A stretch of DNA of 64,000 nucleotides, from the NCBI GenBank assembly GCA_963788585.1, contig CAWBHA010000004.1:186001-250000 (forward strand). Direction: 5' to 3'. A model generated the notes under the pieces. That model was not told the DNA's origin and did no database searches. It saw only the letters and a list, made by a program, of their open reading frames with translations. The translations under genes were made by a program, and so were the position numbers. This DNA comes from Bog-473 sp963788585 (GTDB lineage Bacteria > Actinomycetota > Acidimicrobiia > Acidimicrobiales > RAAP-2). This document shows, one piece after another, positions 27,956 through 36,858 of the stretch. Position 1 is the stretch's first letter, and every line of letters starts with the position of its first letter.

Positions 27956-28186
27956 TTGAGCGCCCTCCTATTCGCCGCTCGGTCGCGAACCATGCACCCT
28001 CGATGTCGGAGGCAAGCGACATAACCCTTGATACACTCGGTACCTCCAAGATTTGGGTGCAGCCGGTCTGTCGATTTGCGCCCCTTCTGGAGGTCGGACC
28101 GGCATCGGATCCGATGTCATGGCGAGCATCATCGCCGGTGTTCCCCCTCGAACCTGTACAGATGAACCGACACTGCGCACCTCGGT

Positions 28187-28639
28187 TCATTCCCCAGTCT
28201 CTAGAGCACTCCGTAACCTTGCGACGAGTGAGGGGTTGCTGAAGAATCCGGGACGTTCGCTGGACGTACGTGCCACACGAATGCAGATGTGTCCCTGTGA
28301 TCCGAGCAACTCGATACTCCGCAGATCACAGTGAGCACCGTCCGCTTGTTGCGCCAAGGCGACCTTGCGGAGAGCCGCAAGCAAATGCGCCATCTCATGC
28401 GCGGGAAGACTGCTAATCCGGGACACATGTGTGAAGGGAGCTACCTGTACATGGCCCAGTTCGCGGTGAAGTAACGCAATCGAGCCCTCGCCCTTGGACG
28501 CGATAACGAGAGGATCATCAGTACCGCACCTGTCGTCGGGTTGAGATCTGTCCAGTGCACACAGCCGACAACTTGGCGTGACTTGCGAATCCGCTTTCCG
28601 AGAGTCGCCATTGTGATTTTGATGAGCGTTCCCGTTCAT
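28187..28639 (-). CDS. Degenerate HIT-fold protein (partner of LuxR-type regulator)
   Basis: 150 residues. CRLCALDRS (~residues 24-32) is a CxxC pair like that at the N-terminus of HIT hydrolases. GHVQVAPFTHVSRISSLP and the helix AHLLAALRKVALAQQ match the HIT core. The catalytic H-x-H-x-H motif is replaced by GHICIRV, so nucleotide hydrolysis is unlikely. The ATG at 28639 overlaps the regulator stop (ATGA), implying coupled synthesis. A paralogue at 42692-43057 also stands next to a LuxR-type regulator. I infer a ligand-sensing or regulatory role, perhaps with the regulator. No such function is known to me. Confidence 0.6.
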   Translation of the reverse strand: MNGNAHQNHNGDSRKADSQVTPSCRLCALDRSQPDDRCGTDDPLVIASKGEGSIALLHRELGHVQVAPFTHVSRISSLPAHEMAHLLAALRKVALAQQADGAHCDLRSIELLGSQGHICIRVARTSSERPGFFSNPSLVARLRSALETGE

Positions 28640-29565
28640 ACTCCGTCCCCCTTCGAACGGATCGAGCTACCCGTACGTCCGGCGAACCAACCCTGCTCGT
28701 CCTGCACCGCGACATCAGAGTGAGCGAGATACGTCGCCAGTTGTGCGCGATTTTGAACGTTCAGCTTGCGATAGAGGCGACTGATGTAGTTGCGCACGGT
28801 CTTCTCACCAAGTTGTAGCTGCCTGGCGATCTCCGCGTTGCCGGCCCCTTGGGCCACGACACGAAGGACGTCTGACTCGCGCTTCGTAAGATTGACCGAG
28901 GGATGTTCGCCCAGGACCCATCGGGCCGCCTCGTTGCACAAAACCTGATCACCAAGATGGATGGAGACGACCGCTGCCCTGGTCGCCTCGGGCGAAGTAT
29001 CTTTCAGCAGAACGCCGGCGGCACCGGCGATCATGGCGGAGCGCACACGCCAGTCGGGGTCGGACGTCAAGACCAGCGTCTTCGTAGCTGGACACTCCGA
29101 AGCTAGCAACCGTACAAGGTCAAGGCTGTCCGCCCGCGAGAGCTCCAAATCAATCAAGACGACATCAACCGATTCCGCGGTGCAGAGCCCGAGCACGTCT
29201 TGGCCACCGTCACTGACTCCAATGACGTCCAAGCGCTCGTCCTCGCTGAGAAGACCAGCCAAACCAAGACCGAACAACCTTTCTGCCGCGACAATGACGA
29301 GAGAGATCTTGGAAGCAGTAGTCGTAACGCCACTCTGAAATCTTGTTGCCTCGAAACGCTGAGATGAGTCGCTGTAGAGCACTGATTCGAGGTCCCGGAC
29401 GAGTGTGATGGAGTTTGACGAGGACGGATCGGGCGCTGATTGTTTGCACGATGCCGTCTTTGAGTTTGATGGGTATATAGAGGTCCGAGGAGGCTGGAAG
29501 ATACGGCGACAGGGCATCTGGCGACACCAACGGTGAAACTGGTGCTCGGCCAGAAGGGTCGACAT
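28636..29565 (-). CDS. NarL/LuxR-type response regulator-like transcription factor
   Basis: 309 residues. Residues ~1-85 are low-complexity and may not all be translated; the ATG at 29565 has AGGA about 10 nt upstream. Residues ~86-205 form a receiver-like domain: the phospho-acceptor Asp is present (VVLIDLELS), as are Thr/Ser (LVLTSD) and Lys (LLKD). The acidic pair that binds Mg is replaced (ISLVIVAAERL), so phosphorylation may be weak or absent. Residues ~225-285 are a LuxR helix-turn-helix (LTKRESDVLRVVAQGAGNAE ... EKTVRNYISRLYRKLNV). It is divergent from the Wzx-like gene and close to the Wzz/Wzy operon, so control of polysaccharide synthesis is likely. Confidence 0.8.
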   Translation of the reverse strand: MSTLLAEHQFHRWCRQMPCRRIFQPPRTSIYPSNSKTASCKQSAPDPSSSNSITLVRDLESVLYSDSSQRFEATRFQSGVTTTASKISLVIVAAERLFGLGLAGLLSEDERLDVIGVSDGGQDVLGLCTAESVDVVLIDLELSRADSLDLVRLLASECPATKTLVLTSDPDWRVRSAMIAGAAGVLLKDTSPEATRAAVVSIHLGDQVLCNEAARWVLGEHPSVNLTKRESDVLRVVAQGAGNAEIARQLQLGEKTVRNYISRLYRKLNVQNRAQLATYLAHSDVAVQDEQGWFAGRTGSSIRSKGDGV

Positions 29566-29765
29566 TTGCTGACCATCCTGGTCTGTCCCACTGCGGCAGC
29601 TCGCGACGCCGGGGGCTGGTCTTACTGGTTGTATCTGCGTGCGGTCGACGCGCTCTGTGTGTCACGGGCTTTCAAGAGGTTTTCGCCCACTTCGATCCTT
29701 ACTTCTATGACGTGTACCCAGGCTGGCGAGCACCCTGCTCGCGCTGATCGAATCGGGTAGAGGAC

Positions 29766-31202
29766 ATGTCTCGCATGAGGTTGGGGATGCGATGGCCCTT
29801 CCGCGGCGACGTTGCCACCCGTGCGACGACGACGATGGCGGACCAATGCGTGGCATCCGTATCAAACTTTGCGGTCGGGATCGTCGTAGCGCGAATCAGC
29901 GGTCCTGCAGGTCTCGGGGCGTTCGCCTTCGCGTACACGGTTTGGATCCTATTGACGACGATGCATCGGTCAATGATTACGGATCCGATGGCGATCATGG
30001 GTGACATGCGCGGGAACGAGAAGGACGAGTTCGTTCGGCGCGGTTTCGCGGCAGATGTGACCCTGGGTGTATTGGCCGCATGTGTCATCGCCGCAGTGGG
30101 TTCGGCTCTCCTCGTTGTTGGTCAACACAGTTTCGGAGTTGGCATGCTCGCCGTGGCTCCATGGGTCGTCGCGCTCGATCTGCAGGACTATTGGCGGTGG
30201 ATCGGCTTTATGCAAGGGAACCCGAGGAAGTCGCTCATGAACGACCTCCTGTTCAACCTTGTCCAGGCGGCGGCCTTCGGAGCGGTATTCCTGGCAGGTC
30301 TTCACTCGGTGTTCGCTGTGGTCTCCGCTTGGGGTCTGGGAGCGGCGATTGCCGCTCTCTACGGGCTCCGGCAATTTTCTGTGCGTCCGTCGATTCGAGG
30401 CGGAATGAGCTTTCTTTGGTCTCGTTGGACTACCAGTCGGTGGTTGGCCGGCGAGCGCGCCGCGAGTTGGGGGGCGAGTCAGCTCTATCTGATCGTGGCG
30501 GGAGTCATGTTGGGACCGGCTGCGCTCGGAGGTTTGAAAGCGGCACAGGGACTGGTTATCGGCCCAACCAGCCTGGTCGTCAATGCCGGGGGGAGCTTCG
30601 GCTTGCCCGAGGCGACCCGGCAGCTCGCCGAGCGCGGTTGGACGGGCATGGTTAGGGTCACTCGCCTCGTGACTGGGGCAGGTGTTGCCGCCGCGATCGC
30701 CTGTGCCGTTGTAGTCCTCCTAGCCGCTCCCGCACTTCTCAAAGCGCTGTACGGTCCCGAGTTCGTCATGTACGCGCCGTGTGCCCGGCTGTTCGCGGTC
30801 TCGATCGTGATCTACGCCCTCAACGTTGGGCCAACGATCAACCTGACTGCCACGCGCCGAGTGCGCCCGTTGTTGACGGTACAGCTCGGGAGATTGGCCT
30901 TCGCCGTCGCAGCAGTATCCGTGTTGTCCGCTGCGTATGGGGTGACGGGGGCGGCCGCTGCAGACCTGTTGACGTGCGTCGTTGCTACAGGAGCGACACT
31001 GATCGTGCAGTCCTGGACACGCCGGTCGTTTGAGGAGACGCCGCGTGGATTTACCCTGAAAAGAGTACGGAGACGGCTGGTGAAAAATGCTGAGTTTCTG
31101 GTAATGCTTTCGCCAGACTCCTCAGATTGGCGCCCCTCAGTCGGATCAACCCAGGGGGCATCGCATGCTCACCGGCATCGCCGCTCGGCAACCTCGCGAT
31201 AG
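29766..31202 (+). CDS. Wzx-like polysaccharide flippase (MOP superfamily)
   Basis: 478 residues with ~12 predicted membrane segments, for example NFAVGIVVARISGPAGLGAF, LGVLAACVIAAVGSALLVVG, FAVSIVIYALNVGPTINL and LLTCVVATGATLIV. The early GPAGLGAFAFAYTVW block is typical of PST/MATE-type exporters. Such proteins flip undecaprenyl-linked repeat units across the membrane for Wzy. AGAGG lies 3 nt before the ATG at 29766; the ATG at 29775 has better spacing and costs three residues. Its last 34 bases overlap the end of the convergent GT4 gene. The C-terminal ~50 residues after VKNAEFL are Ser/Arg-rich and unlike the family. Confidence 0.8.
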   Translation: MSRMRLGMRWPFRGDVATRATTTMADQCVASVSNFAVGIVVARISGPAGLGAFAFAYTVWILLTTMHRSMITDPMAIMGDMRGNEKDEFVRRGFAADVTLGVLAACVIAAVGSALLVVGQHSFGVGMLAVAPWVVALDLQDYWRWIGFMQGNPRKSLMNDLLFNLVQAAAFGAVFLAGLHSVFAVVSAWGLGAAIAALYGLRQFSVRPSIRGGMSFLWSRWTTSRWLAGERAASWGASQLYLIVAGVMLGPAALGGLKAAQGLVIGPTSLVVNAGGSFGLPEATRQLAERGWTGMVRVTRLVTGAGVAAAIACAVVVLLAAPALLKALYGPEFVMYAPCARLFAVSIVIYALNVGPTINLTATRRVRPLLTVQLGRLAFAVAAVSVLSAAYGVTGAAAADLLTCVVATGATLIVQSWTRRSFEETPRGFTLKRVRRRLVKNAEFLVMLSPDSSDWRPSVGSTQGASHAHRHRRSATSR

Positions 31203-32389
31203 ACGTCCAGCGTCGTCTGGGCCGTGGCTCCCCATGTAAATTGGCGAGCCCTACGAAGCCCTTCGGTTCGGAGTCCGGGGGCCGCGGATCCGATGGCCTT
31301 CAAGATCGATCGAGCGATCGAGTTCGGATCTTGAGGGTCGGCGAGGAGAGCCGCCCCACCAGCGATCTCGGGCATCGAGCTGGTGGTGGAAGTGACGACG
31401 GGGCAAGCGCAAGCCATCGCCTCGAGGATTGGTAACCCAAAAGTTTCGTTGAACGAGGGGTACACGAGGAGATCCGCCGCCTGGTAGAAGTGGACGGTCT
31501 GCTCGTTCGGCACCTCACCGACGAACACGATGTCGCCGGTAATGCCGAGTTCGGCGGCGAGCTCGCGCAGGTCGGCTGCGTAGCGCTGGTCGCGCGCCGG
31601 TCCGACAATCACGAGCTGACGGCCTTCCAGCTCATCGCGGATCAGCCTCCAGGCGCGTAGAAGACCATCGCAATTCTTGTAGCGCCAAAGAGACGAGACG
31701 AAAAGCACGAATGGTCGCGAAATCTCGTACTGGGACAATTGCGACAGAGCGGCATCGCGATCCCCTGGCACAAAGATGTCGTGGTCGACTGCCTCGTAGA
31801 TCAAGTTGACCTTCTGGGGGTCTACCTCGAGATATTGGTCGATCTCCGCGCGCAAGCTGTTTGAATTGACGATGACCGCGTCGGCCAGGCGGATTGAGCG
31901 CTGGTAGTTCAGACGGCGGTACGTCCGAGGACCGATTCCGAGCGATTCCGGAGCCGTAAACGCGTGCATCGTCTTCATGTGAATCGCCATTGATCTCGCT
32001 GGTTTTACCAGAGGCGCAATGGCCGTGCTCAGCAAGTCGATATGGCGAGGGGGCAGCCGAAACGGGGTCATAAGATGTTCACTCGCCGTTCGCAAGACCC
32101 GATGCTCGTTCGACCAAGGGAAGGTGATGCGACGAACTGCATCCCCGTAGTCCGGAAAGTACCGGCTTACAGAGGGGCTCAGCATCAGGTGGAGCTCTTC
32201 ACCCGGTAACAGGCGGTTGGCCATCTCAGGCACTATGCGCGTCCAGCACCAATGAGCCCCGGACGGCTGCCGGGGGTCCTCTGTGAGTAGGTTCAGAGCA
32301 ATGCGCAGGCGCTTTCGGCCTTTGGCCGACTGAGAAGACAAGGGGTGCTCCGAAACCGGTGGTCGGGTTGTTCCAGCGCGGAGGGTCAT
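31169..32389 (-). CDS. Glycosyltransferase family 4
   Basis: 406 residues, a GT-B fold retaining enzyme. The N-terminal acceptor domain begins at LRIALNLLTEDPRQPSG (~29). The C-terminal donor domain has FVLFVSSLWRYKN (~230), ADLLVYPSFNETFGLPILEA with the E-x7-E motif (~325-335), and PVVTSTTSSMPEIAGGAALL. It transfers a sugar from a nucleotide donor to the lipid-linked repeat unit in the cytoplasm. Donor and acceptor are unknown. It is the last gene of the minus-strand series that runs from the 6-dehydrogenase at 41.4 kb and has a 148-nt gap to the heparinase-like gene. Confidence 0.85.
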   Translation of the reverse strand: MTLRAGTTRPPVSEHPLSSQSAKGRKRLRIALNLLTEDPRQPSGAHWCWTRIVPEMANRLLPGEELHLMLSPSVSRYFPDYGDAVRRITFPWSNEHRVLRTASEHLMTPFRLPPRHIDLLSTAIAPLVKPARSMAIHMKTMHAFTAPESLGIGPRTYRRLNYQRSIRLADAVIVNSNSLRAEIDQYLEVDPQKVNLIYEAVDHDIFVPGDRDAALSQLSQYEISRPFVLFVSSLWRYKNCDGLLRAWRLIRDELEGRQLVIVGPARDQRYAADLRELAAELGITGDIVFVGEVPNEQTVHFYQAADLLVYPSFNETFGLPILEAMACACPVVTSTTSSMPEIAGGAALLADPQDPNSIARSILKAIGSAAPGLRTEGLRRARQFTWGATAQTTLDVYREVAERRCR

Positions 32390-32536
32390 CAGGGGCTACT
32401 CATCACGTCCGCCACACTCTCTGAGAGTGCCTCAGCGTGGCGGAGATACCTGGAGGTCCCCCGCGACCCCGCCAGTCGCCTGTGTGCGGTGATCGTCATT
32501 CCCCTCGCCGTAAAACGGCTCGGGCGGAACTTTCCC

Positions 32537-34573
32537 TCAGGACTCATGGAACTGAAGGCGAGTCCGATACCTGTCGCAACCAGTTCCAGAGCAGACGCCG
32601 AGGCCGACGAGGGCCGATGCGGGCTGTTTCTCTCCGAAGCGCCCCGAATACCACCCGAGGATCGGATCGGTGCTGCCCCTGGCAAGCGACCAGGTAAGGC
32701 CGTCCGGCAACGAGAGTGTGGCATGTCTCGTGCAATCGCGCACCGGCCAACTGAGATCGACGCCCTGTCCAACTAGGTCGGCGCTGATCTCGGGGCCTAG
32801 GTGGAACGCCAACCGGAAGGGATGTCCCCCCGTAGTCTCGAGCTCGTCGACGATCTCAATGCTGCGCGACTTGCTTGCTAGGTGGACGGACCGTCGGTGA
32901 GTCACAGGGGGGGAGAGAGAACGGTATCCGTCGTGGTCGGCCGACCATGTCGACACCGCGCCGTCATCATCGATCTGCAGCTCGATAAGACGACTTCGGG
33001 CATGCCGTGTCCAGAGGAAAGGCCCGCCCGAGGCCGACTGGTTCTGGCCGTCCACCTCGATGGTGTTGTGAGCGAGCGTCGAACGAAAGTAGGCACGCCA
33101 GCGGGGTTCGCCGTGATAGCAGTAGGTGCCGGGATCGGCGAGCACGTCCGTTCCGTCGTAACGCACCTCGATGGCAAGCGCATCGGCGTGGGCGTGGGCG
33201 GCGATTGAAAGGAACCCATGGGGACCGGCGTCGCACCGGCACCAGATCTCCTTCCCATCGGAAGATGAGCTTCGCATCAGGGTCAGCCCAGCGTCGGCGT
33301 AGTGGCTGGGGCGGCTCTCCGAGCGGTAAGCGTCATGGTGACCGGCCATCGATGCTAGGAGGGTGCTCGTCACCGTCGGCGAGACACTGGGCCACCACTC
33401 CGGTGCTTCGAACAGGTCGCGGCCGATGGCGAGGATGCCCGTCCATCGTTCGTCTGTCGGAGCATCGAGGACGAGCGCCGTCCCGTTGTCTCCGTCGCCT
33501 TGCCTCGGTGCGCGAAGCTTTACATCGACCGTCGCCGCGACCACGTCGAGAGTGCGGTAGAGGATCGCCCAGAGATTATTGGATAAGGGGCGTCCGGCCC
33601 AGTCGGCCTCGACTGCTGCCACCGCGGCCAGTTCGGCGACGAAGCCTTGATAGTCGAACGCCAACTCTCGGTTGACTCCGCTGGGAAATGTGTTGCTCTC
33701 CAGCTCTCGTTCGAGAACCCGTGCCGCATCCTCGCTCCAGCGAGCGCTCTCTGCGAACCAGTCGAAGGCGAGCGACGCCACCAAGAGCCCGGCGGCCTCG
33801 GCTATCACGTGGTTGTTGGCTGACGAACCTCGGCTGCGAAAGGAAGACAGGTAATCCTGGTGCCACCAGATCTGTGCGAGGGCGACTTCATTGCGCTCGA
33901 ACAGCTCGGCTGCTCCGGCCCACCCGTCGAGCAGACGCCGGACCCAGACCCAGGCGATCAGACGGAGCCCGGTCTCGATTCCGCTTGTCCAGTGCACGCC
34001 CGACAGGAATGGGTTCTGCGCCCACCAGGAGCGGAGATGCGACGCGGCGCGCTCGGCGTAGCGCTCGTCACCGGAGAGGCTGAACGCTGCCGCCAGAAGC
34101 GTCAAGTGGTGCAGGCGCGACAGCTCCCAGACCTGCTTCACGTTGCCAGTGAGGTCCTCTGAGCGGTGGTTGACCTTGAAGCAATAGTCAACCTGAGGAG
34201 CACGCTTGCGGGTCACTGGATCGAGGAACCAATCAGGGTCCTCCATGTCCTGCCGCACGGTTCCAAGGAGCTGCCACCGCCCTGCCAGAACCTCCTCGGC
34301 CGTCGCGATTACTCGTCGACGCATCTCGGCGGGTACGGCCGGAAGTATGTCGTGGGACGGAAATGTCCGGAACTGGGCGTCCTGGGCGGAGGACCGGGAT
34401 GGCACTGCGTGTCGACCGGGTCGCGAGATCCACCCTTGCGAGGACATCTCGGGTACGATCTGCCGTGACGCCCAAAGTCTGCGCCGCATTTGGTCGGAGA
34501 TCCGCCAGCGCACCTCGGACGGAGACATCCTCGACAGTCGTCGGACGCGCCACTCGAGCTCGACCGAGTTCAC
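32537..34573 (-). CDS. Heparinase II/III family protein
   Basis: 678 residues. The N-terminal alpha/alpha toroid (~95-370) includes DYCFKVNHR, WTSGIETGLRLIAW and SSANNHVIAEAAG, with the Asn-Asn-His typical of PL12/PL15-like lyases. The C-terminal beta-sandwich (~400-660) holds AHAHADALAIEVRYDG and CYHGEPRWRAYFRSTLAHNT, candidate catalytic Tyr/His positions. These enzymes break uronic-acid-containing polysaccharides by beta-elimination. No signal peptide is evident, so action may be cytoplasmic or through a non-classical route. The GTG at 34573 follows GGGAAC. It sits between a GT4 and the two-domain oxidoreductase, an arrangement I associate with actinobacterial and proteobacterial exopolysaccharide clusters. 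Confidence 0.85.
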   Translation of the reverse strand: MNSVELEWRVRRLSRMSPSEVRWRISDQMRRRLWASRQIVPEMSSQGWISRPGRHAVPSRSSAQDAQFRTFPSHDILPAVPAEMRRRVIATAEEVLAGRWQLLGTVRQDMEDPDWFLDPVTRKRAPQVDYCFKVNHRSEDLTGNVKQVWELSRLHHLTLLAAAFSLSGDERYAERAASHLRSWWAQNPFLSGVHWTSGIETGLRLIAWVWVRRLLDGWAGAAELFERNEVALAQIWWHQDYLSSFRSRGSSANNHVIAEAAGLLVASLAFDWFAESARWSEDAARVLERELESNTFPSGVNRELAFDYQGFVAELAAVAAVEADWAGRPLSNNLWAILYRTLDVVAATVDVKLRAPRQGDGDNGTALVLDAPTDERWTGILAIGRDLFEAPEWWPSVSPTVTSTLLASMAGHHDAYRSESRPSHYADAGLTLMRSSSSDGKEIWCRCDAGPHGFLSIAAHAHADALAIEVRYDGTDVLADPGTYCYHGEPRWRAYFRSTLAHNTIEVDGQNQSASGGPFLWTRHARSRLIELQIDDDGAVSTWSADHDGYRSLSPPVTHRRSVHLASKSRSIEIVDELETTGGHPFRLAFHLGPEISADLVGQGVDLSWPVRDCTRHATLSLPDGLTWSLARGSTDPILGWYSGRFGEKQPASALVGLGVCSGTGCDRYRTRLQFHES

Positions 34574-34613
34574 GTTCCCATTTCCGAGCTGTCCCGCGAC
34601 GATTGCCGATGAG

Positions 34614-36827
34614 TCATAGGTGCTCGAATGCCTGACTTCCCACGCCCTTGCCTGTCACGAGCGTGGCGCGGGTCGTCGCAGCGAGCGAGTCCAGTGCGAT
34701 CGGCATTGGTCCGCCGGTCCGCACGGCATCGAGAAACACCTTCATCTCCGTTGCCTGGCCCTTGTCTGGGGAACCGAGACGCCGGCGCACGCGAACACGT
34801 CGACCCGACCAGACCGTGGCTCGGCGAAAATTGTCCAACCGAGCGGTGCGCCCTCCGCTCGAGGCCTCGAAGGTCTCCTTTGGAAAGCGGCGGTGGGCGT
34901 TCGTCAAATAGGTGACGGAGGCCAAGGATCCGTCGGCATAGCGAAGGGTCATCTGGACTTCGTCCGGACCACATCCGGGAATCATCATGACCTCGACCGG
35001 ATCGCTGCCGATCCACCAGCTCACGGTGTCGACGAAATGGCCGCCCTCACCGACGAATCGCGAACCCTCGTGTCCGGTATCCCCGTACCAGCTCCCGGTC
35101 GTGAGTCCGCCCGCGCTGATCAGGTACCGTGCGTTCGTCGGCTCCGACGATCGACCGAAGTGCGTCCGCATCTCCACGAGAAGCGGCGCGAAGCGACGGT
35201 TGAAACCCACCATGATCCTGTCGTTCCCGGTGTCGTCTACCGTGGCGAGGACTCGGTCGAGCTCGTCCCTCGTGAGAGCCAGAGGCTTTTCGACGAAGAC
35301 CGCTTTCCCCGCTTTGAGCGCGCGACATGCCAAGTCGGCATGCGAACTGTGGCGCGTCACGATGAACACGACGTCGATCGATTGGTCCTCGAGGACGGCA
35401 TCCGAGTCAGTGCCGGCAACTGCAAAGCCGAACTTGCGCTGCGCATTGACGGATGAGAGCGAACGGCGGGTGGCGACGTGTGCAAGCTCGATTCCCGTCA
35501 GCTTCACAAGATGCGGAAGCAGCATGGATGACGCGTAGTTTCCGGCGCCGAGAAACCCAATTCTCAGCCGGTCCTCCGGTTGGCTGCCACGGCGGATCGC
35601 CGTACTCCGGGAACGATCCACCGAGACCAGCCGTCCGGAGGTCGCGTACTGGCCACCCAGGCTGCGAGGCGGGACGCTCGAATCGACCTCCTCCGGCGAG
35701 GCATACTCGAAGAGAAAGCCGACACCCCGCAACACTCCCGCGTCGAGTCGCTCGTAGACACTCGGCGCGTCCGAGAGGGAAAAGATCCCCGCGATGAGCG
35801 GCTCGGGGTCAATCTCCTTTCTCGCGACGGCATTGACGAAGCAATGAAGATTGCGGCGCTCCGTCCACCGGACATAACCCACCGGATAGTCGACTCCATC
35901 GACCTCGTAGCTCTGGTCGTAGCGTCCCGGTCCATAGGAACGAGAAAATCGCAGATCGAGTTCCTTCTCGTAGTAGTCGTTCCAAGGCAAGTCCATTTTG
36001 CATTTGCCGATGTCGACGACCGTTGCTCGGTCGTGTGCGAGTCGTGCCGCAAGCTCGATTGGTTGGTTGGAGGAGCCGCCCGCGACCAGAAAGACCCGGT
36101 CGGCGCCAATACCACCCGAGGCCTTCGATATCGCCCGCTCCACCGCAACCAATCCGTTTTCATCCGGTGCGGTGCACAGCAAGGCCCCGGCCTTCTGAGC
36201 GAGGTGACATCGATCCTCATCCAGGTCCAGCCCCACCACCTGGACCCCGGAGGCCACCAGGAGCTGGACCACGAGCTGCCCGACCAGGCCGAGTCCTATG
36301 ACACACGCGGTGTCCCCGATCTGGACACTTCCTTGCCGCACGCCTTGCAATGCGATCGAACCCACCGTGGCAAAGGCTGCGAGCTGTGGCGAGACCCCTT
36401 CTGGCACTGCCACACAGAGGTTGGTGGGAACCCAATTGATCTCGGCGTGAAGCGCGAATTCGTTGCCGGCACAGGCCACCAATTGACCGACCGTAAACTC
36501 GTTTGCGCCAGTCCCGACGTCAACCACGACGCCGGCAAGCGAATAACCCAGAGGTGAATAGGAGTCAAGCCGATTCATCGCCTTCTTGTAGGCAGTGATC
36601 GGGCCCTGTTGCTGCACCGTTTCAAGCACCTTCTTCACCTGGTCGGGACGGGCTCGAGCCTTTCCGACCAGCGACATCTTGGACTCCTCGACCTTCATTA
36701 ACTCGGTGCCAGTGGAGATCAAAGAGTAGAGCGATCGCACGAGCACTCCGCCGGGGGCACACGACGGTGCGGGCGCGTCGATCACCGCAAGTTCTCCCGA
36801 GTGATAATTCTGTGCCACTTGCTTCAT
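34614..36827 (-). CDS. Two-domain oxidoreductase: zinc-type alcohol dehydrogenase + Gfo/Idh/MocA
   Basis: 737 residues. Residues ~1-385 are a medium-chain dehydrogenase/reductase with a Rossmann motif VIGLGLVGQLVVQLL (~174) and an N-terminal GroES-like fold (SLISTGTELMKV); the usual catalytic zinc ligands are not obvious. Residues ~417-737 are a Gfo/Idh/MocA oxidoreductase: LRIGFLGAGNYASSML, VFVEKPLALT with the conserved EKP, and GGHFVDTVSWW. Such fusions act on nucleotide sugars or lipid-linked sugars and accompany heparinase-like genes in polysaccharide clusters. The exact reaction is unknown. Starts and stops lie 31-40 nt from the neighbours, so it is part of an operon with the AsnB-like, GT4 and heparinase genes. 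Confidence 0.85.
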   Translation of the reverse strand: MKQVAQNYHSGELAVIDAPAPSCAPGGVLVRSLYSLISTGTELMKVEESKMSLVGKARARPDQVKKVLETVQQQGPITAYKKAMNRLDSYSPLGYSLAGVVVDVGTGANEFTVGQLVACAGNEFALHAEINWVPTNLCVAVPEGVSPQLAAFATVGSIALQGVRQGSVQIGDTACVIGLGLVGQLVVQLLVASGVQVVGLDLDEDRCHLAQKAGALLCTAPDENGLVAVERAISKASGGIGADRVFLVAGGSSNQPIELAARLAHDRATVVDIGKCKMDLPWNDYYEKELDLRFSRSYGPGRYDQSYEVDGVDYPVGYVRWTERRNLHCFVNAVARKEIDPEPLIAGIFSLSDAPSVYERLDAGVLRGVGFLFEYASPEEVDSSVPPRSLGGQYATSGRLVSVDRSRSTAIRRGSQPEDRLRIGFLGAGNYASSMLLPHLVKLTGIELAHVATRRSLSSVNAQRKFGFAVAGTDSDAVLEDQSIDVVFIVTRHSSHADLACRALKAGKAVFVEKPLALTRDELDRVLATVDDTGNDRIMVGFNRRFAPLLVEMRTHFGRSSEPTNARYLISAGGLTTGSWYGDTGHEGSRFVGEGGHFVDTVSWWIGSDPVEVMMIPGCGPDEVQMTLRYADGSLASVTYLTNAHRRFPKETFEASSGGRTARLDNFRRATVWSGRRVRVRRRLGSPDKGQATEMKVFLDAVRTGGPMPIALDSLAATTRATLVTGKGVGSQAFEHL

Positions 36828-36858
36828 CGCCCGCGGGCTCCCTTCGTAGCTTCCGGGG

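Noticed and set aside
35580..36557. 325-codon plus-strand frame
   Set aside because: Antisense to the two-domain oxidoreductase, whose motifs are clear.
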